A stretch of 64,000 bases of DNA from Pandoraea sp. (GTDB lineage Bacteria > Pseudomonadota > Gammaproteobacteria > Burkholderiales > Burkholderiaceae): contig JARLJF010000106.1 of NCBI GenBank assembly GCA_031291335.1, positions 1 to 64,000 on the forward strand, given 5' to 3'. A model generated the notes under the pieces. It did not search any database. It had not been told where the DNA came from and saw only the letters and a program-made list of their open reading frames with translations. This document shows, piece by piece, positions 30,858-39,466 of this stretch. Positions within the stretch are counted from its first letter, which is position 1. Every line of letters starts with the position of its first letter. The translations under genes were made by a program, and so were the position numbers.

Positions 30858-31577
30858 ATGAGAAAACTGTTGCTTATCCTGGCGCTCTTGAGTGGTTTCA
30901 CGGCGCCGGCTTTTGCTGAAGAGGGTGTGGCGCTCGACACGGCGCCCAACCGGATCGACGATCTGGCATCGCTGCAGCGCGGGGCGAAGCTATTCGTGAA
31001 CTACTGTCTGAATTGCCATTCGGCGGCGTCGATGCGGTATTCGCGCCTGAAGGATCTCGGATTGTCGGACACGGAGATCAAGAACAATCTGCTCTTCACG
31101 ACGGACAAGATCGGCGAGACGATGACCGTGGCCATGCGCACGGCGGATGCCAAGGATTGGTTCGGGTCGGCCCCGCCGGATCTGTCGGTTGAGGCGCGGG
31201 CGCGGGGTACGGACTGGCTGTACACCTATCTGCGTACCTTCTATCGGGACGATACCCGTCCGACGGGTTGGAACAATCTGGCGTTCCCGAATGTGGGTAT
31301 GCCGAACCCGTTCTGGCAGTTGCAGGGGCAGCGTGGATTGAAGCACGTGGAGGGCGCGGAGCATGGTCCGGCACAGTACGTGCAGATCACTCAAGGGACG
31401 ATGAAACCGGTGGAATTCGATTCTGCCGTGGCTGATCTGGTATCTTATCTGGATTGGATGTCAGAACCGGCGCAACGCACGCGCCGGCAGTTGGGTGTCT
31501 GGGTTTTGTTGTTCTTGGGACTCTTTACGGTACTTGCCTGGCGCCTGAATGCGGCCTATTGGAAGGACGTGAAGTAA
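30858..31577 (+). CDS. petC: Cytochrome c1 of the bc1 complex
   Basis: A 239-residue protein with a signal peptide (KLLLILALLSGFTAPAFA), one covalent heme site CLNCH, a probable axial methionine in NVGMPNPFW and a C-terminal membrane anchor (LGVWVLLFLGLFTVLAW). It completes complex III and passes electrons to soluble cytochrome c. Confidence 0.96.
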   Translation: MRKLLLILALLSGFTAPAFAEEGVALDTAPNRIDDLASLQRGAKLFVNYCLNCHSAASMRYSRLKDLGLSDTEIKNNLLFTTDKIGETMTVAMRTADAKDWFGSAPPDLSVEARARGTDWLYTYLRTFYRDDTRPTGWNNLAFPNVGMPNPFWQLQGQRGLKHVEGAEHGPAQYVQITQGTMKPVEFDSAVADLVSYLDWMSEPAQRTRRQLGVWVLLFLGLFTVLAWRLNAAYWKDVK

Positions 31578-31592
31578 AATAACGTCTGTACG

Positions 31593-31646
31593 ACGGGGCC
31601 AGGGTTTGGGAAGCGTCGGTTTCCCGCCCCGGCCCCGTTGGTTTTT
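31593..31646 (+). terminator. Hairpin terminator or attenuator between petC and sspA
   Basis: ACGGGGCC (31593-31600) pairs with GGCCCCGT (31631-31638), and an inner GGGAA/TTCCC pair shortens the loop. TTGGTTTTT follows. It probably ends petABC, with some read-through to sspA possible, since sspA begins only 15 bases later. Confidence 0.7.
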
Positions 31647-31660
31647 AAGGAAGACGCGCT

Positions 31661-32272
31661 ATGATGGTTTTGTACTCGGGCACTACGTGCCCCTTCTCCC
31701 AGCGTTGCCGGCTGGTTCTGTTCGAAAAAGGCATGGATTTTGAAATCCGTGACGTCGACCTGTTCAACAAGCCGGAAGACATTGCGGTGATGAACCCGTA
31801 CGGTCAGGTGCCGATTCTTGTCGAGCGTGACCTGATTCTGTACGAATCGAACATCATCAATGAGTACATTGACGAGCGATTCCCGCATCCGCAGTTGATG
31901 CCGGCGGATCCGGTGCAGCGTGCGCGTGCGCGCCTGTTCCTGTTCAATTTCGAGAAAGAGCTGTTCGTGCATGTCAGCTCGCTTGAGAACGAGAAGGGCA
32001 AGGCGGCTGAAAAGACGCATGAGAAGGCGCGTGGAGCGATCCGCGATCGTCTGACGCAGCTTGCGCCGATTTTCGTGAAGAACAAGTACATGCTGGGCGA
32101 GGAGTTCTCGATGCTCGACGTGGCGATCGCGCCGCTGCTGTGGCGTCTGGATCACTATGGCATTGAGTTGTCGAAGAATGCTGCGCCGTTGATGAAGTAT
32201 GCCGAGCGGATTTTCAGCCGTCCGGCGTACATTGAAGCGCTGACGCCGTCTGAAAAGGTCATGCGTCGCTAA
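31661..32272 (+). CDS. sspA: Stringent starvation protein A
   Basis: A 203-residue glutathione-S-transferase-fold protein (YSGTTCPFSQRCRLVLFEKG, VPILVERDLILYESNIINEY) of the SspA family. SspA binds RNA polymerase and modulates transcription under stress. Adjacent sspB supports the call. AAGGAAGACG precedes the ATG. Confidence 0.95.
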   Translation: MMVLYSGTTCPFSQRCRLVLFEKGMDFEIRDVDLFNKPEDIAVMNPYGQVPILVERDLILYESNIINEYIDERFPHPQLMPADPVQRARARLFLFNFEKELFVHVSSLENEKGKAAEKTHEKARGAIRDRLTQLAPIFVKNKYMLGEEFSMLDVAIAPLLWRLDHYGIELSKNAAPLMKYAERIFSRPAYIEALTPSEKVMRR

Positions 32273-32348
32273 TGCGTTGATTTGCCCGCTGGCGAAGCTG
32301 GCTTGCCGAGTGTGGTGAGCGGGTTTCGCGGCGGGATGAGTTGGTCAT

Positions 32349-32807
32349 ATGCCTGAAACGTCTACCAAGCCTTATCTACTGCGCGCGCTGTACGAGTGGT
32401 GTACCGATAACGGATACACACCGTATTTGGCCGTGCATGTCGATGCCAAGACGCGAGTTCCGCGAGAGTTTGTGAAAGATGGCGAGATCGTGCTGAACAT
32501 CAGCTTCGACGCCACGAGCGGATTGCAGATGGGCAACGACTGGATTGAATTCAGCGCCCGCTTCGGCGGCATCTCACAGAAGGTCGAAGTGCAGGTGCCG
32601 AACGTGCTGGCGATTTATGCTCGCGAGAACGGTCAGGGGATGGCATTCCCGGTCGACAAGCAGGCGACTGCAGAAGAGGGCACGGAGCTGGAAGCCGTGC
32701 CGTCGGTGCAGGAGCCGGGCGACGACGATCCGGAGCCGCCGCGGCCGGGTGGCAACGCGCCGGCGGGTGGGAATGCCGGACGTGCTCACCTGAAGGTGGT
32801 GAAGTAA
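32349..32807 (+). CDS. sspB: ClpXP adaptor protein SspB
   Basis: A 152-residue protein with the SspB substrate-binding fold (KPYLLRALYEWCTDNGYTPY, VPREFVKDGEIVLNIS, FSARFGG). A flexible tail ends in a short basic-hydrophobic module (RAHLKVVK), which is the ClpX-docking motif. It delivers ssrA-tagged proteins to ClpXP. Confidence 0.95.
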   Translation: MPETSTKPYLLRALYEWCTDNGYTPYLAVHVDAKTRVPREFVKDGEIVLNISFDATSGLQMGNDWIEFSARFGGISQKVEVQVPNVLAIYARENGQGMAFPVDKQATAEEGTELEAVPSVQEPGDDDPEPPRPGGNAPAGGNAGRAHLKVVK

Positions 32808-32911
32808 GTCGAAAACGGGTGAGCGGGGCGGCGCTTTGAGCATTGCCCCAATTGCCTGGATCGATGGACGATTTTTCACCACCGGGTAGCCGCAGTGACC
32901 GATGAATCGGT

Positions 32912-32917
32912 TACAAT
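32912..32917 (+). promoter_or_regulatory. -10 element of the tRNA-Thr promoter
   Basis: TACAAT ends 10 bases before the mature tRNA 5' end. No clear -35 is seen at the normal distance. Confidence 0.4.
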
Positions 32918-32927
32918 GTGCGACTTC

Positions 32928-33003
<76 letters not shown>

Positions 33004-33008
33004 ATACA

Positions 33009-33045
33009 GTCGGGCCTTTGCGGCCAGTTCGCCCAAAGGCCCGAC
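33009..33045. repeat. Perfect 12-bp inverted repeat next to the tRNA
   Basis: GTCGGGCCTTTG (33009-33020) and CAAAGGCCCGAC (33034-33045) flank 13 bases. No T-run follows, so it is not an obvious terminator. It lies between the tRNA CCA and the integrase stop, so it may be an integrase arm or attachment-region element, or a transcript-end hairpin for either side. Confidence 0.6.
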
Positions 33046-33078
33046 GTTCGCAATACCCTCTCCGCGTTCGCAATTCCC

Positions 33079-34107
33079 TCAACGAGACGGCTTTACCGGG
33101 CGTGCGCCACGCGAATAGTGGGCGGTCATCCCCGGTGTTGTGTGGCCCGCGAGGCGCTGCGCTTCCTCCAAGCCTGATTCGATCGCTTTGCGCGTCACGC
33201 TGCGCGCGCGTAAGTCCCGGAACTGAAAATCCGCCTTGGCGATCTTGGCCTTGTCGCGCGCGTTGTCGAACCTCGAGCGCAGTTGGCCGCGCGTGAGCGG
33301 ATGCCCCTTCTCATCGCGCAGCAGGTACGGCGAGACGTCGATCTCGCTTCCCCGCCATGCCAGCAACGCGTCTACGAGCTTCTTCAGCTCGCCCGTCACT
33401 TCGATAACGACAACGCTGCCGGTCTTCGCCTGCGAGAACCGCAGGTATCCGTTCGATACGTCCGTGCGCCGAACGGCCAGCAGATCGCCGGGACGCTGGC
33501 TCGTCAAGTCGGCCAAGTCCATCGCATTGCGAAGCGGCTGGTCGGCGTGCTTATAAACGGCGTCGTACAGCTCGTCGGAGACAAGCACGCCCTTGCGGCC
33601 GGTCTCCTTACGGCCACGAATACCGGCGCACGGGTTTGCTTGTGCCATGAGGCCCCACAAGCGGGCCTGATTCAGCGTCAACGACAACACGGCCTTTGTT
33701 CGGTTTGCGGTGACGACACCGCGCTTCTCTGCCGTTGCCTGCCAGATCTGGGCCACGTCCGCCGGGCGGATGTCGTCGAGCGCGCGCTCGCCGAGTGTGC
33801 CCTGCAGGCGGGTGAGGATGATGTCGTAGAGGCGTCGTGTCGATAGGGCCTTGGCTGGCAGCTCCTTCTTCCGATACTCGGTGACCAGAGCGACGAATGT
33901 CGGCCGCACGTCGACGGCCGCAGCGGTGCGCAGTCCTTCGATCTCCGCCCACTTGAGCAGTGCAGCCTGCCGATCGCTACCGAGCGGCTCTAACGATCGC
34001 TTTCCGTCCGCCCAGCCGTAGTCGTAGTAATAGCGGGCCGTCCCGTCCCGGTTCACCCGAGTCCGGAAATTCGGTATCGCACCCGCATTGTTTGGCTTTC
34101 GTCCCAT
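33079..34107 (-). CDS. int: Prophage integrase, tyrosine recombinase
   Basis: A 342-residue phage integrase with an N-terminal arm-binding part, a SAM-like core-binding part (about 60-155), and a catalytic domain. Catalytic residues: Arg in LTSQRPGDLLAV, FRDLRARS (an Arg in place of the usual box-II His), and LAGHTTPGMTAHYSR with the nucleophile Tyr. The ATG follows the upstream stop directly (TAAATG). It is the last gene of a leftward early operon and reads toward the tRNA-Thr attachment site. Confidence 0.94.
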   Translation of the reverse strand: MGRKPNNAGAIPNFRTRVNRDGTARYYYDYGWADGKRSLEPLGSDRQAALLKWAEIEGLRTAAAVDVRPTFVALVTEYRKKELPAKALSTRRLYDIILTRLQGTLGERALDDIRPADVAQIWQATAEKRGVVTANRTKAVLSLTLNQARLWGLMAQANPCAGIRGRKETGRKGVLVSDELYDAVYKHADQPLRNAMDLADLTSQRPGDLLAVRRTDVSNGYLRFSQAKTGSVVVIEVTGELKKLVDALLAWRGSEIDVSPYLLRDEKGHPLTRGQLRSRFDNARDKAKIAKADFQFRDLRARSVTRKAIESGLEEAQRLAGHTTPGMTAHYSRGARPVKPSR

Positions 34108-34335
34108 TTACGCTGCGTGAAGGTTCAGAGGAGGCGGAGTGGGGCGCGCGTCAGGTGGAATATGGCCGCTGGCGATCCCCAAGCGCTTGTCATGATACGC
34201 CCGAGCGATCAGTACCCTGCCGCGCGAGTCAATCTCGTGCGGCCACCGGCTGGCCAGCAGCCAACGAACTTGCCGCTTGCGAATCGGGGTTCCGGTCAGC
34301 TCGCGCACTTCCTCGCGGGAAAGATAGGGACTCAC
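34108..34335 (-). CDS. DUF4224-type small protein, possible excisionase
   Basis: A 75-residue protein that starts at a GTG overlapping the stop of the replication gene (GTGA) after a GGAGG site. The sequence SREEVRELTGTPIRKRQVRWLL...RGRVLIARAYHDKRLG has the pattern of the DUF4224 family, often found next to phage integrases. A role as directionality factor or DNA-binding partner of the integrase is inference from position. Confidence 0.7.
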   Translation of the reverse strand: MSPYLSREEVRELTGTPIRKRQVRWLLASRWPHEIDSRGRVLIARAYHDKRLGIASGHIPPDARPTPPPLNLHAA

Positions 34336-37043
34336 GACGCCTCCTTCGCAAACAGCCAGCACTTGATGGTCGTCGGTGCCGTGGGGCTTCCGTCGCGGGC
34401 ATAGATCGCGCTTTTCACGGTCGTGTACTCGATGAATCGACGGCGCTTGCTGGTGCGCAGCACCTGCTTGAGATCGCGCAGCAATGGGATCTGCTGGCGC
34501 CGGTCGGCCGCAACCTGTACGAAGTGGTTGAGGTTCACCGCGATCAATTCCGGATCGTGTGAGTGATTCAAGCGAGGATGGTCAGCACCGTCGAGATAGT
34601 CGAACGCTTCCCAGAACTCGCGCACCATCGGGTGATCGTCGTTAATCGCTTCCTGACGCTCGAGCGCCATCGCTTCCACCTGATCGGCAAGCGCGGCCTT
34701 CTGCTCGTCTGTGAGCGCCACGACGTGGCACAACGCATCGGCCAACGCCATGAGCTGACCGTGGTTCTTCGCAATACGCGTGGACTTGATGCCGGGCAGC
34801 GCGAGCAGTGCTTTTTCATGCACTGCCGATCGCTCTTCCACCGTCTTGAGGATCTTCGATTCGGCCTTGGCTGCATTGAGAATGAAGCCCGACACCACTT
34901 CGGTTGAAAGGCTCTCGAGCGCGATCGCCGCTTCACGAGTGCGCGGCGTCTGGCCGGACGTGTCGAAATGCAAATGCACGATGCGCTGCAAGATCGGGGC
35001 AGACGCATTCACGGTGGCGTTTTGGCTGATGACGATAGCGCCGCGGAACGGCGGCTCATACGTCTCGTTGCCGCCGGTCGCCATGCCCCGGGCGCGCACG
35101 CTGCGGCCGTTGTACGCCGTTTTCAGCTCGTCCCAATCGAACGACTTCACGTGTGTCTTGTCCTCGCCGATGCGCTCGCGGTCGGACTCGATCAGGACGA
35201 CGGGCAGCCCCGACACCTGCGCGAAATTGCGTGCGCGCGCAGCCAGCGATGACTTGCTTGGGTCGAAGCCCTCATAGTCGCGTCGGCCGAACAGCTTCCA
35301 GAGGAATTCGATCAGCGTAGACTTGCCCGCGCCAGCCTCGCCGACGATCTCGAGAAAGGGATACGACTTCTGCGTGGCGCGGATCTGCTCGGCGAAGAGT
35401 GAGCCGAGCCAGTAGGCCAGTGCAGCCAGTCCCTTGGCACCGAAGCACGTCCATAACAGCTTCACCCAGTCGTCCCGATACTCCTTCGCGTCGTCGTTGA
35501 TAGAGAGCGCCACAGATTGGTTCAGGGACTTCACGGCCAGCTTGCCGATCTCGAAGAAGTCTTCGCCGTTGATCTGGTGAACGCGGCCGTCTTTAACAGC
35601 GAGATCCCCAAGAACGTAGCAGCCGTACTCGCGGCTGTAACCGATGAAGTCGATCGTTTCCACGCTCTTGATGTTGAAGAGCTGGCGCTCCATCATCCGC
35701 TCCAGCATGCCGCTCGTCCCAGAATAGACCGCACCGGGCGCGATCCCGAGCAGTCGTTTTTTGAACTCGCTGGCTGTGGAGATCTGCGAGCTGGAGAACG
35801 TGTTCTTCACGGCGGGGCCATCGTGCGGAAATTGCACGCGAAAGTAGTACCAGCTCTCGTCGGTGATGCGGTTTTGCTGGAAGTACAACGGCATCGGAAA
35901 GCAGTTGGCGATCGGGCGGATGCTGCCCGCCTGCTGCAGCGCTTTTTCTCGCTTCTGCTCGTCGTTCATGTCTGCGGCGTGCGGGCCGTCTTCGATCTCG
36001 TCGCGCGCTTTGTTGTAGCGATCGAGGTCGAACTTAAACCAGTACAGCCGCTTGCCGAATTCAAAGTCGAACTCCGAACGGTGGCCGTCGCTGTGCGAGT
36101 ACATGAGCATGCCCTTCTCGCTGGCACTCTTTGCGATCAGCACCGCGCCGTGATGGCGGTACTCGGTCAAGCCGTCCGTGGACAGACGGTGACGCTTCGC
36201 GTTGTCGTGGTGCCTGTCGAGCAGGTGCAAGTCGCTCCAGTCGAGTTTGCGTCCGCCACTCTGCGGGATCTGCGCGGCGGAACACTTCCAGCCTGACTCA
36301 CGTGCGCGCTCGACGTGCTTGCGGGTAAAACTGCTGCCCGCAGCATCGCCGTCAAGCGCCCAGACGAGGGCAGGGCGATCGTTGCCGGATTCAGACAACA
36401 CCATTGCAAGGTCGCGAAGCGCATGCTCTGGGTAGTTGTTGCACGACATCAAAGCCACGGCCGCTATACCGTGGTGATGGAGGGCGATTGCATCGAAGAT
36501 GCCTTCGACTAGCCAAAGCTCGCGGATACTTTGAAATACCAGCACCGGCGGCTTCCACCACTGCCCTTGATATTGGAGGCCGGGATTGAAGCGTGCTTTC
36601 TTCTTTCCGAAACGACCCGGCTTGTCGATGAGTCGCTCCCAATACCCGCCATCGAACGGAAAGCGCACGGTCGACGTGCCCGCGTTCGCCTCGCGGTCGA
36701 AATACTGCTCCTGTGTGTACCATCCGCCGACAACGGAAACGTCGAAGCCGCGAGCCTCCCGCATGTACGCATCGGCGGCTGCGTTGGGATTGGTTTCGGC
36801 GGGCGTCTGGTAGCGATCTGTCCAGCTCTCGAAGAGGTCGGGATAGATCTCCTTCACGTGACCTTCCCACGCGCACTTACTCAGGCGGCCACAACGAAGA
36901 ACCCACGGGTGTTCGGCGTGCGTGTAAAGCTCTTTCTTGCCGCAATCCGGGCACACCCCTTGCCGCAGGTAGCCGCCGCGCTCCTTGAACTGGTAGTCGT
37001 TCACGAGGCGGGGCAGAAGTTCGTTATGAAGGCTGTCTTTCAT
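34332..37043 (-). CDS. Phage replication protein: zinc-finger/TOPRIM primase with C-terminal helicase-like ATPase
   Basis: A 903-residue protein. The first 60 residues hold a CHC2-like zinc site (CPDCGKKE...RCGRLSKCAWEG). A TOPRIM-like part follows (LWLVEGIFDAIALHH, LVWALDGDAAGSS). After about residue 530 comes an ATPase with Walker A EAGAGKST and a DUF927-like arrangement. It is probably the phage primase-helicase and takes the place of the rolling-circle initiator gpA of P2. It is the largest gene of the early operon. Confidence 0.85.
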   Translation of the reverse strand: MKDSLHNELLPRLVNDYQFKERGGYLRQGVCPDCGKKELYTHAEHPWVLRCGRLSKCAWEGHVKEIYPDLFESWTDRYQTPAETNPNAAADAYMREARGFDVSVVGGWYTQEQYFDREANAGTSTVRFPFDGGYWERLIDKPGRFGKKKARFNPGLQYQGQWWKPPVLVFQSIRELWLVEGIFDAIALHHHGIAAVALMSCNNYPEHALRDLAMVLSESGNDRPALVWALDGDAAGSSFTRKHVERARESGWKCSAAQIPQSGGRKLDWSDLHLLDRHHDNAKRHRLSTDGLTEYRHHGAVLIAKSASEKGMLMYSHSDGHRSEFDFEFGKRLYWFKFDLDRYNKARDEIEDGPHAADMNDEQKREKALQQAGSIRPIANCFPMPLYFQQNRITDESWYYFRVQFPHDGPAVKNTFSSSQISTASEFKKRLLGIAPGAVYSGTSGMLERMMERQLFNIKSVETIDFIGYSREYGCYVLGDLAVKDGRVHQINGEDFFEIGKLAVKSLNQSVALSINDDAKEYRDDWVKLLWTCFGAKGLAALAYWLGSLFAEQIRATQKSYPFLEIVGEAGAGKSTLIEFLWKLFGRRDYEGFDPSKSSLAARARNFAQVSGLPVVLIESDRERIGEDKTHVKSFDWDELKTAYNGRSVRARGMATGGNETYEPPFRGAIVISQNATVNASAPILQRIVHLHFDTSGQTPRTREAAIALESLSTEVVSGFILNAAKAESKILKTVEERSAVHEKALLALPGIKSTRIAKNHGQLMALADALCHVVALTDEQKAALADQVEAMALERQEAINDDHPMVREFWEAFDYLDGADHPRLNHSHDPELIAVNLNHFVQVAADRRQQIPLLRDLKQVLRTSKRRRFIEYTTVKSAIYARDGSPTAPTTIKCWLFAKEAS

Positions 37044-37054
37044 GGTCTTCTTTG

Positions 37055-37303
37055 TTAGTACTTGGCGACTTCGTCGGGGCGGGCGGCACGCCAGCGCATG
37101 AACGGCGCGCGGATCTCGCTCAAGAAAATCGCAGCGGCATTGTGATTGGTCTCCAGCTCACGCCGCGAGCTGATGCCGCATTTGAGGTAGATCAGCTCGA
37201 TGGCGTCGTCCGGCGTGAACACGTGGCCCGAGAGATCCTCAAGCCACGCGAGAAACACGCGGTCGTTGCACCAGACACCGGCAACTCGTGCGAGGCCGTT
37301 CAT
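37055..37303 (-). CDS. Hypothetical phage protein, 82 residues
   Basis: It begins at an ATG overlapping the stop of the small membrane-protein gene (ATGA) and ends 11 bases before the replication gene. The sequence is basic at the C-terminus, with one CND and one KCG cysteine. I recognise no family. Tight packing in the early operon supports it as a gene. Confidence 0.6.
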   Translation of the reverse strand: MNGLARVAGVWCNDRVFLAWLEDLSGHVFTPDDAIELIYLKCGISSRRELETNHNAAAIFLSEIRAPFMRWRAARPDEVAKY

Positions 37304-37446
37304 GTCGTGAGCCGGGTGTACAGGACGCGCTGTTGACTGCAACCACTCGATGCGGAAATGCAGATGTACTGGTCGAGAGCACCCACCGCAGCGAGGAATT
37401 GAAGCGCGAGCCATGCTGCGCCGATGACGGCTAGGAGGTTCTTCAC
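37300..37446 (-). CDS. Small phage membrane protein, 48 residues
   Basis: A GTG at 37446 overlaps the upstream stop (GTGA). The peptide has one hydrophobic segment (LLAVIGAAWLALQFLAAVGAL) and a short polar tail with two cysteines. The function is unknown. The overlaps at both ends favour real translation. Confidence 0.55.
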   Translation of the reverse strand: MKNLLAVIGAAWLALQFLAAVGALDQYICISASSGCSQQRVLYTRLTT

Positions 37447-38078
37447 GCGGCGCTCCCGTTCAGTGCGCTTTGAGCGGCGCGCTTTTCCGCGAGCTTGTGC
37501 TGCGCGACGAGAATCTCCCACTCCTCGTCCTCAATGCGTCGGCACCCTTCGAAGGCAAGCACAAATGACTTCACGGACTCGTCAACGGTGTACGCGCGCG
37601 CTTCGATATCTGCGACGACTGCGGGAATGTCGGGAACCCACATTGCGTAGGGACCGACTGCGCTGAAAAACAAGAACCCGCACTCTCTCAGGGGCATGCC
37701 TATGCACTCCCACCCCTTGCCACCGTCTGGTAGCGAATAGGAGACATTTAGCGGGATGCCAAACTCTTGGGAGATCACGTATGCGGGATTGTCATAGCCC
37801 TCTTGGGCTTCGAATCGCTTCGCCCACTCGGTGCCCTTCTTGGGGCGGCAGCCGTACCGTCCGGGCTTTGTGAATTCCGGATGGTGCTTGTTGCCGAACC
37901 GGACGCTCATGACCGTGCCGTCGTCTCGGCTCGTCCAGATCTCAGTCGCGCCAATCTCATCGGCCATCGCCGCGTTTTGTCGAGCGATTCGTCTGCGGTC
38001 GCTGATGTGTTGTCTCACTAGATCGAGTGCCCTGCCGGACTCGATCATGAAGATGGCTCGATGGTTCATTGTTTGCAT
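37443..38078 (-). CDS. Hypothetical phage protein, 211 residues
   Basis: A soluble-looking protein with a charged N-terminal helix (about 14-45), a central mixed region and an acidic C-terminal helix. No motif I can name. The ATG at 38078 follows GAGAGATC. It is part of the leftward early operon between small genes and the replication protein. Confidence 0.65.
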   Translation of the reverse strand: MQTMNHRAIFMIESGRALDLVRQHISDRRRIARQNAAMADEIGATEIWTSRDDGTVMSVRFGNKHHPEFTKPGRYGCRPKKGTEWAKRFEAQEGYDNPAYVISQEFGIPLNVSYSLPDGGKGWECIGMPLRECGFLFFSAVGPYAMWVPDIPAVVADIEARAYTVDESVKSFVLAFEGCRRIEDEEWEILVAQHKLAEKRAAQSALNGSAA

Positions 38079-38090
38079 GGGTGATCTCTC

Positions 38091-38351
38091 TCAGGCGTGA
38101 CCGGCGGGGAAGTACGACAGGTCAACGATGAAGGGGACAACGAGGCTGTCGACAACAATGCCGAAGCCATATGCCCAGTTGCCAGCCATCTGGGGCAGCG
38201 GCCAGACGGTCGGGTGGTAGCCGCGCGCCGTTCCGGCATCGATCGCCTCTTCGAGGGTGCGGCCACGATGCTCGGCCATGAAGTGGACGGCAGCGTCGGG
38301 AACGAGAGATTCAGGAAACGTCGACGGAAGCCCGAAGGTGCGAATGTTCAT
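38091..38351 (-). CDS. Hypothetical phage protein, 86 residues
   Basis: The ATG overlaps the stop of the 46-codon gene before it (ATGA). The middle has the segment EHRGRTLEEAIDAGTARGYHP, and the end is hydrophobic (WAYGFGIVVDSLVVPFIVDL). No family recognised. Confidence 0.55.
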   Translation of the reverse strand: MNIRTFGLPSTFPESLVPDAAVHFMAEHRGRTLEEAIDAGTARGYHPTVWPLPQMAGNWAYGFGIVVDSLVVPFIVDLSYFPAGHA

Positions 38352-38488
38352 CGGGCACCTCCGATCCACGCGATCAAGCGGGAGACGAGGCCGCGAACAC
38401 CTCGATTGCGGTTGTAGGGGCCTTCGATGGTGTAGCCGCCGAGGGCCGAGCGGTGAATCAGGGCACAACGATTATTGCGGTGTCGCAT
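38348..38488 (-). CDS. Very small basic phage protein, 46 residues
   Basis: An ATG at 38488 preceded by GCAGGAG at seven bases opens a 46-codon frame rich in arginine and asparagine (MRHRNNRCALIHR..., ending IAWIGGAR). It ends in an ATGA overlap with the next gene. Its ribosome-binding site and overlap are the evidence. The function is unknown. Confidence 0.5.
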   Translation of the reverse strand: MRHRNNRCALIHRSALGGYTIEGPYNRNRGVRGLVSRLIAWIGGAR

Positions 38489-38505
38489 GGTTGCTCCTGC
38501 TACGG

Positions 38506-38733
38506 TTAATCGCGGTCGCCAGCGGCCAGACGCTTCGCGTCGAGCTGTGCCGTTTCCCGCGGGGTGGGCAATTGCCGGGCTGCGCGATTGAACAATGCGC
38601 GATAGACAACTGCGAGAGTGATTTGCAACATCGGGGACGAGAAGCCGTCGTACGCTGCCGATGCATCGACCGCTTGAAGCGCGCGTCGGCGATCGGCGTC
38701 AGAGACGTGTCGGATCGTCATGGCGCAGCTCAC
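38506..38733 (-). CDS. Hypothetical phage protein, 75 residues
   Basis: A GTG at 38733 overlaps the preceding stop (GTGA); an ATG four codons later is the alternative. The protein is helical in appearance, with DADRRRALQAVDASAAYDGF and a basic end. No known motif. Confidence 0.5.
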   Translation of the reverse strand: MSCAMTIRHVSDADRRRALQAVDASAAYDGFSSPMLQITLAVVYRALFNRAARQLPTPRETAQLDAKRLAAGDRD

Positions 38734-39113
38734 AGCGCGGGTTCCGTGGCTCTTTGATCCACAGTGATGGCAAGCTTTAGACGTCCTTTCTTGAGGGTGA
38801 GGGAATGAACGCTGGCATACGTGTAACGTTCAACCTCTACAAAACCGAGTTCCAGCAACGCGGCATGGACACGAGGGGACACGTAGACGATGTACCCTTC
38901 AATTCGGATTGCGCCGCCAGCCACGGGGCGAATTCCGCCGATGTTGCACTCGAATCGATAGCGTTCCTTGAGGGCCTCCAGCACGGGCTGCAGTAGCCTG
39001 AGTCGGGCTGACATCGACGAGATTTCCTTTAGCCGGTACGCGTGGCGCTCGTTCTCGGCCTTCGCCAACTGCTCAATGAGCGGCGGCGCAACGGTAAGGG
39101 AAGTGCGCGTCAT
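38730..39113 (-). CDS. Hypothetical phage protein, 127 residues
   Basis: The ATG at 39113 stands after a strong GGAGGT site; the earlier ATG at 39125 lies ahead of that site and is less likely. An N-terminal helix (PPLIEQLAKAENERHAYRLKE) is followed by a beta-rich part. No family recognised. It is the gene after ogr in the early operon. Confidence 0.6.
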   Translation of the reverse strand: MTRTSLTVAPPLIEQLAKAENERHAYRLKEISSMSARLRLLQPVLEALKERYRFECNIGGIRPVAGGAIRIEGYIVYVSPRVHAALLELGFVEVERYTYASVHSLTLKKGRLKLAITVDQRATEPAL

Positions 39114-39205
39114 ATCAACCTCCATCGTAAAATTTGGGCAAAAAAATCCCCTCGCGCCGTAGGGGCACGATGCGAGGGGTAACTCGGGGTGATTCGGTTT
39201 TGGCG

Positions 39206-39466
39206 CTATGCGCCGTCGTCTAGCAAATCCAACTGATTAGCGCTGGTGGGGTGCGGCTTGAACTTGCTTTGAGGGATGAACACCTCGGGGTTCGGCGTCT
39301 GACTGGGTGAAATCGTTGTCACGATGCTGGCGAGAACCTTGCCGGTGTACGAGCAGAAGACGTTTTCGCATTGACGGTATTCCTCCACGCTCATGGGAGA
39401 CAGTCGACGGCTCGTGCGAATCTTTAGCAGATGGCCGCAGTGCGGGCAGTCCCACTTGGATTTCAT
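39206..39466 (-). CDS. ogr: Ogr/Delta-family late-gene activator
   Basis: An 86-residue zinc-finger protein with Cys7, Cys10, Cys33 and Cys38, i.e. C-x2-C-x22-C-x4-C, the spacing of P2 Ogr and P4 Delta. The context RTSRRLS...EYRQCENVFCSYT also matches the family. Ogr activates the late promoters by binding a dyad about 55 bases upstream of the start and contacting RNA polymerase alpha. Three such dyads are present in this prophage (48194, 54511, 60947). Its ATG overlaps the upstream stop. Unlike in P2, the gene lies inside the early operon. Confidence 0.92.
   Translation of the reverse strand: MKSKWDCPHCGHLLKIRTSRRLSPMSVEEYRQCENVFCSYTGKVLASIVTTISPSQTPNPEVFIPQSKFKPHPTSANQLDLLDDGA

Noticed and set aside
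28784-30949. A 721-codon open frame on the minus strand
   Set aside because: It is antisense to petA and petB, His/Arg/Glu-rich as expected for the complement of GC-rich codons, and has no recognisable domain.
33009-33045. Rho-independent terminator after tRNA-Thr
   Set aside because: The stem is perfect but no T-run follows on either strand, so it is listed only as an inverted repeat.
38152-38158. Isolated ACAACA half-site in the early region
   Set aside because: No partner TGTTGT lies 13 bases away.
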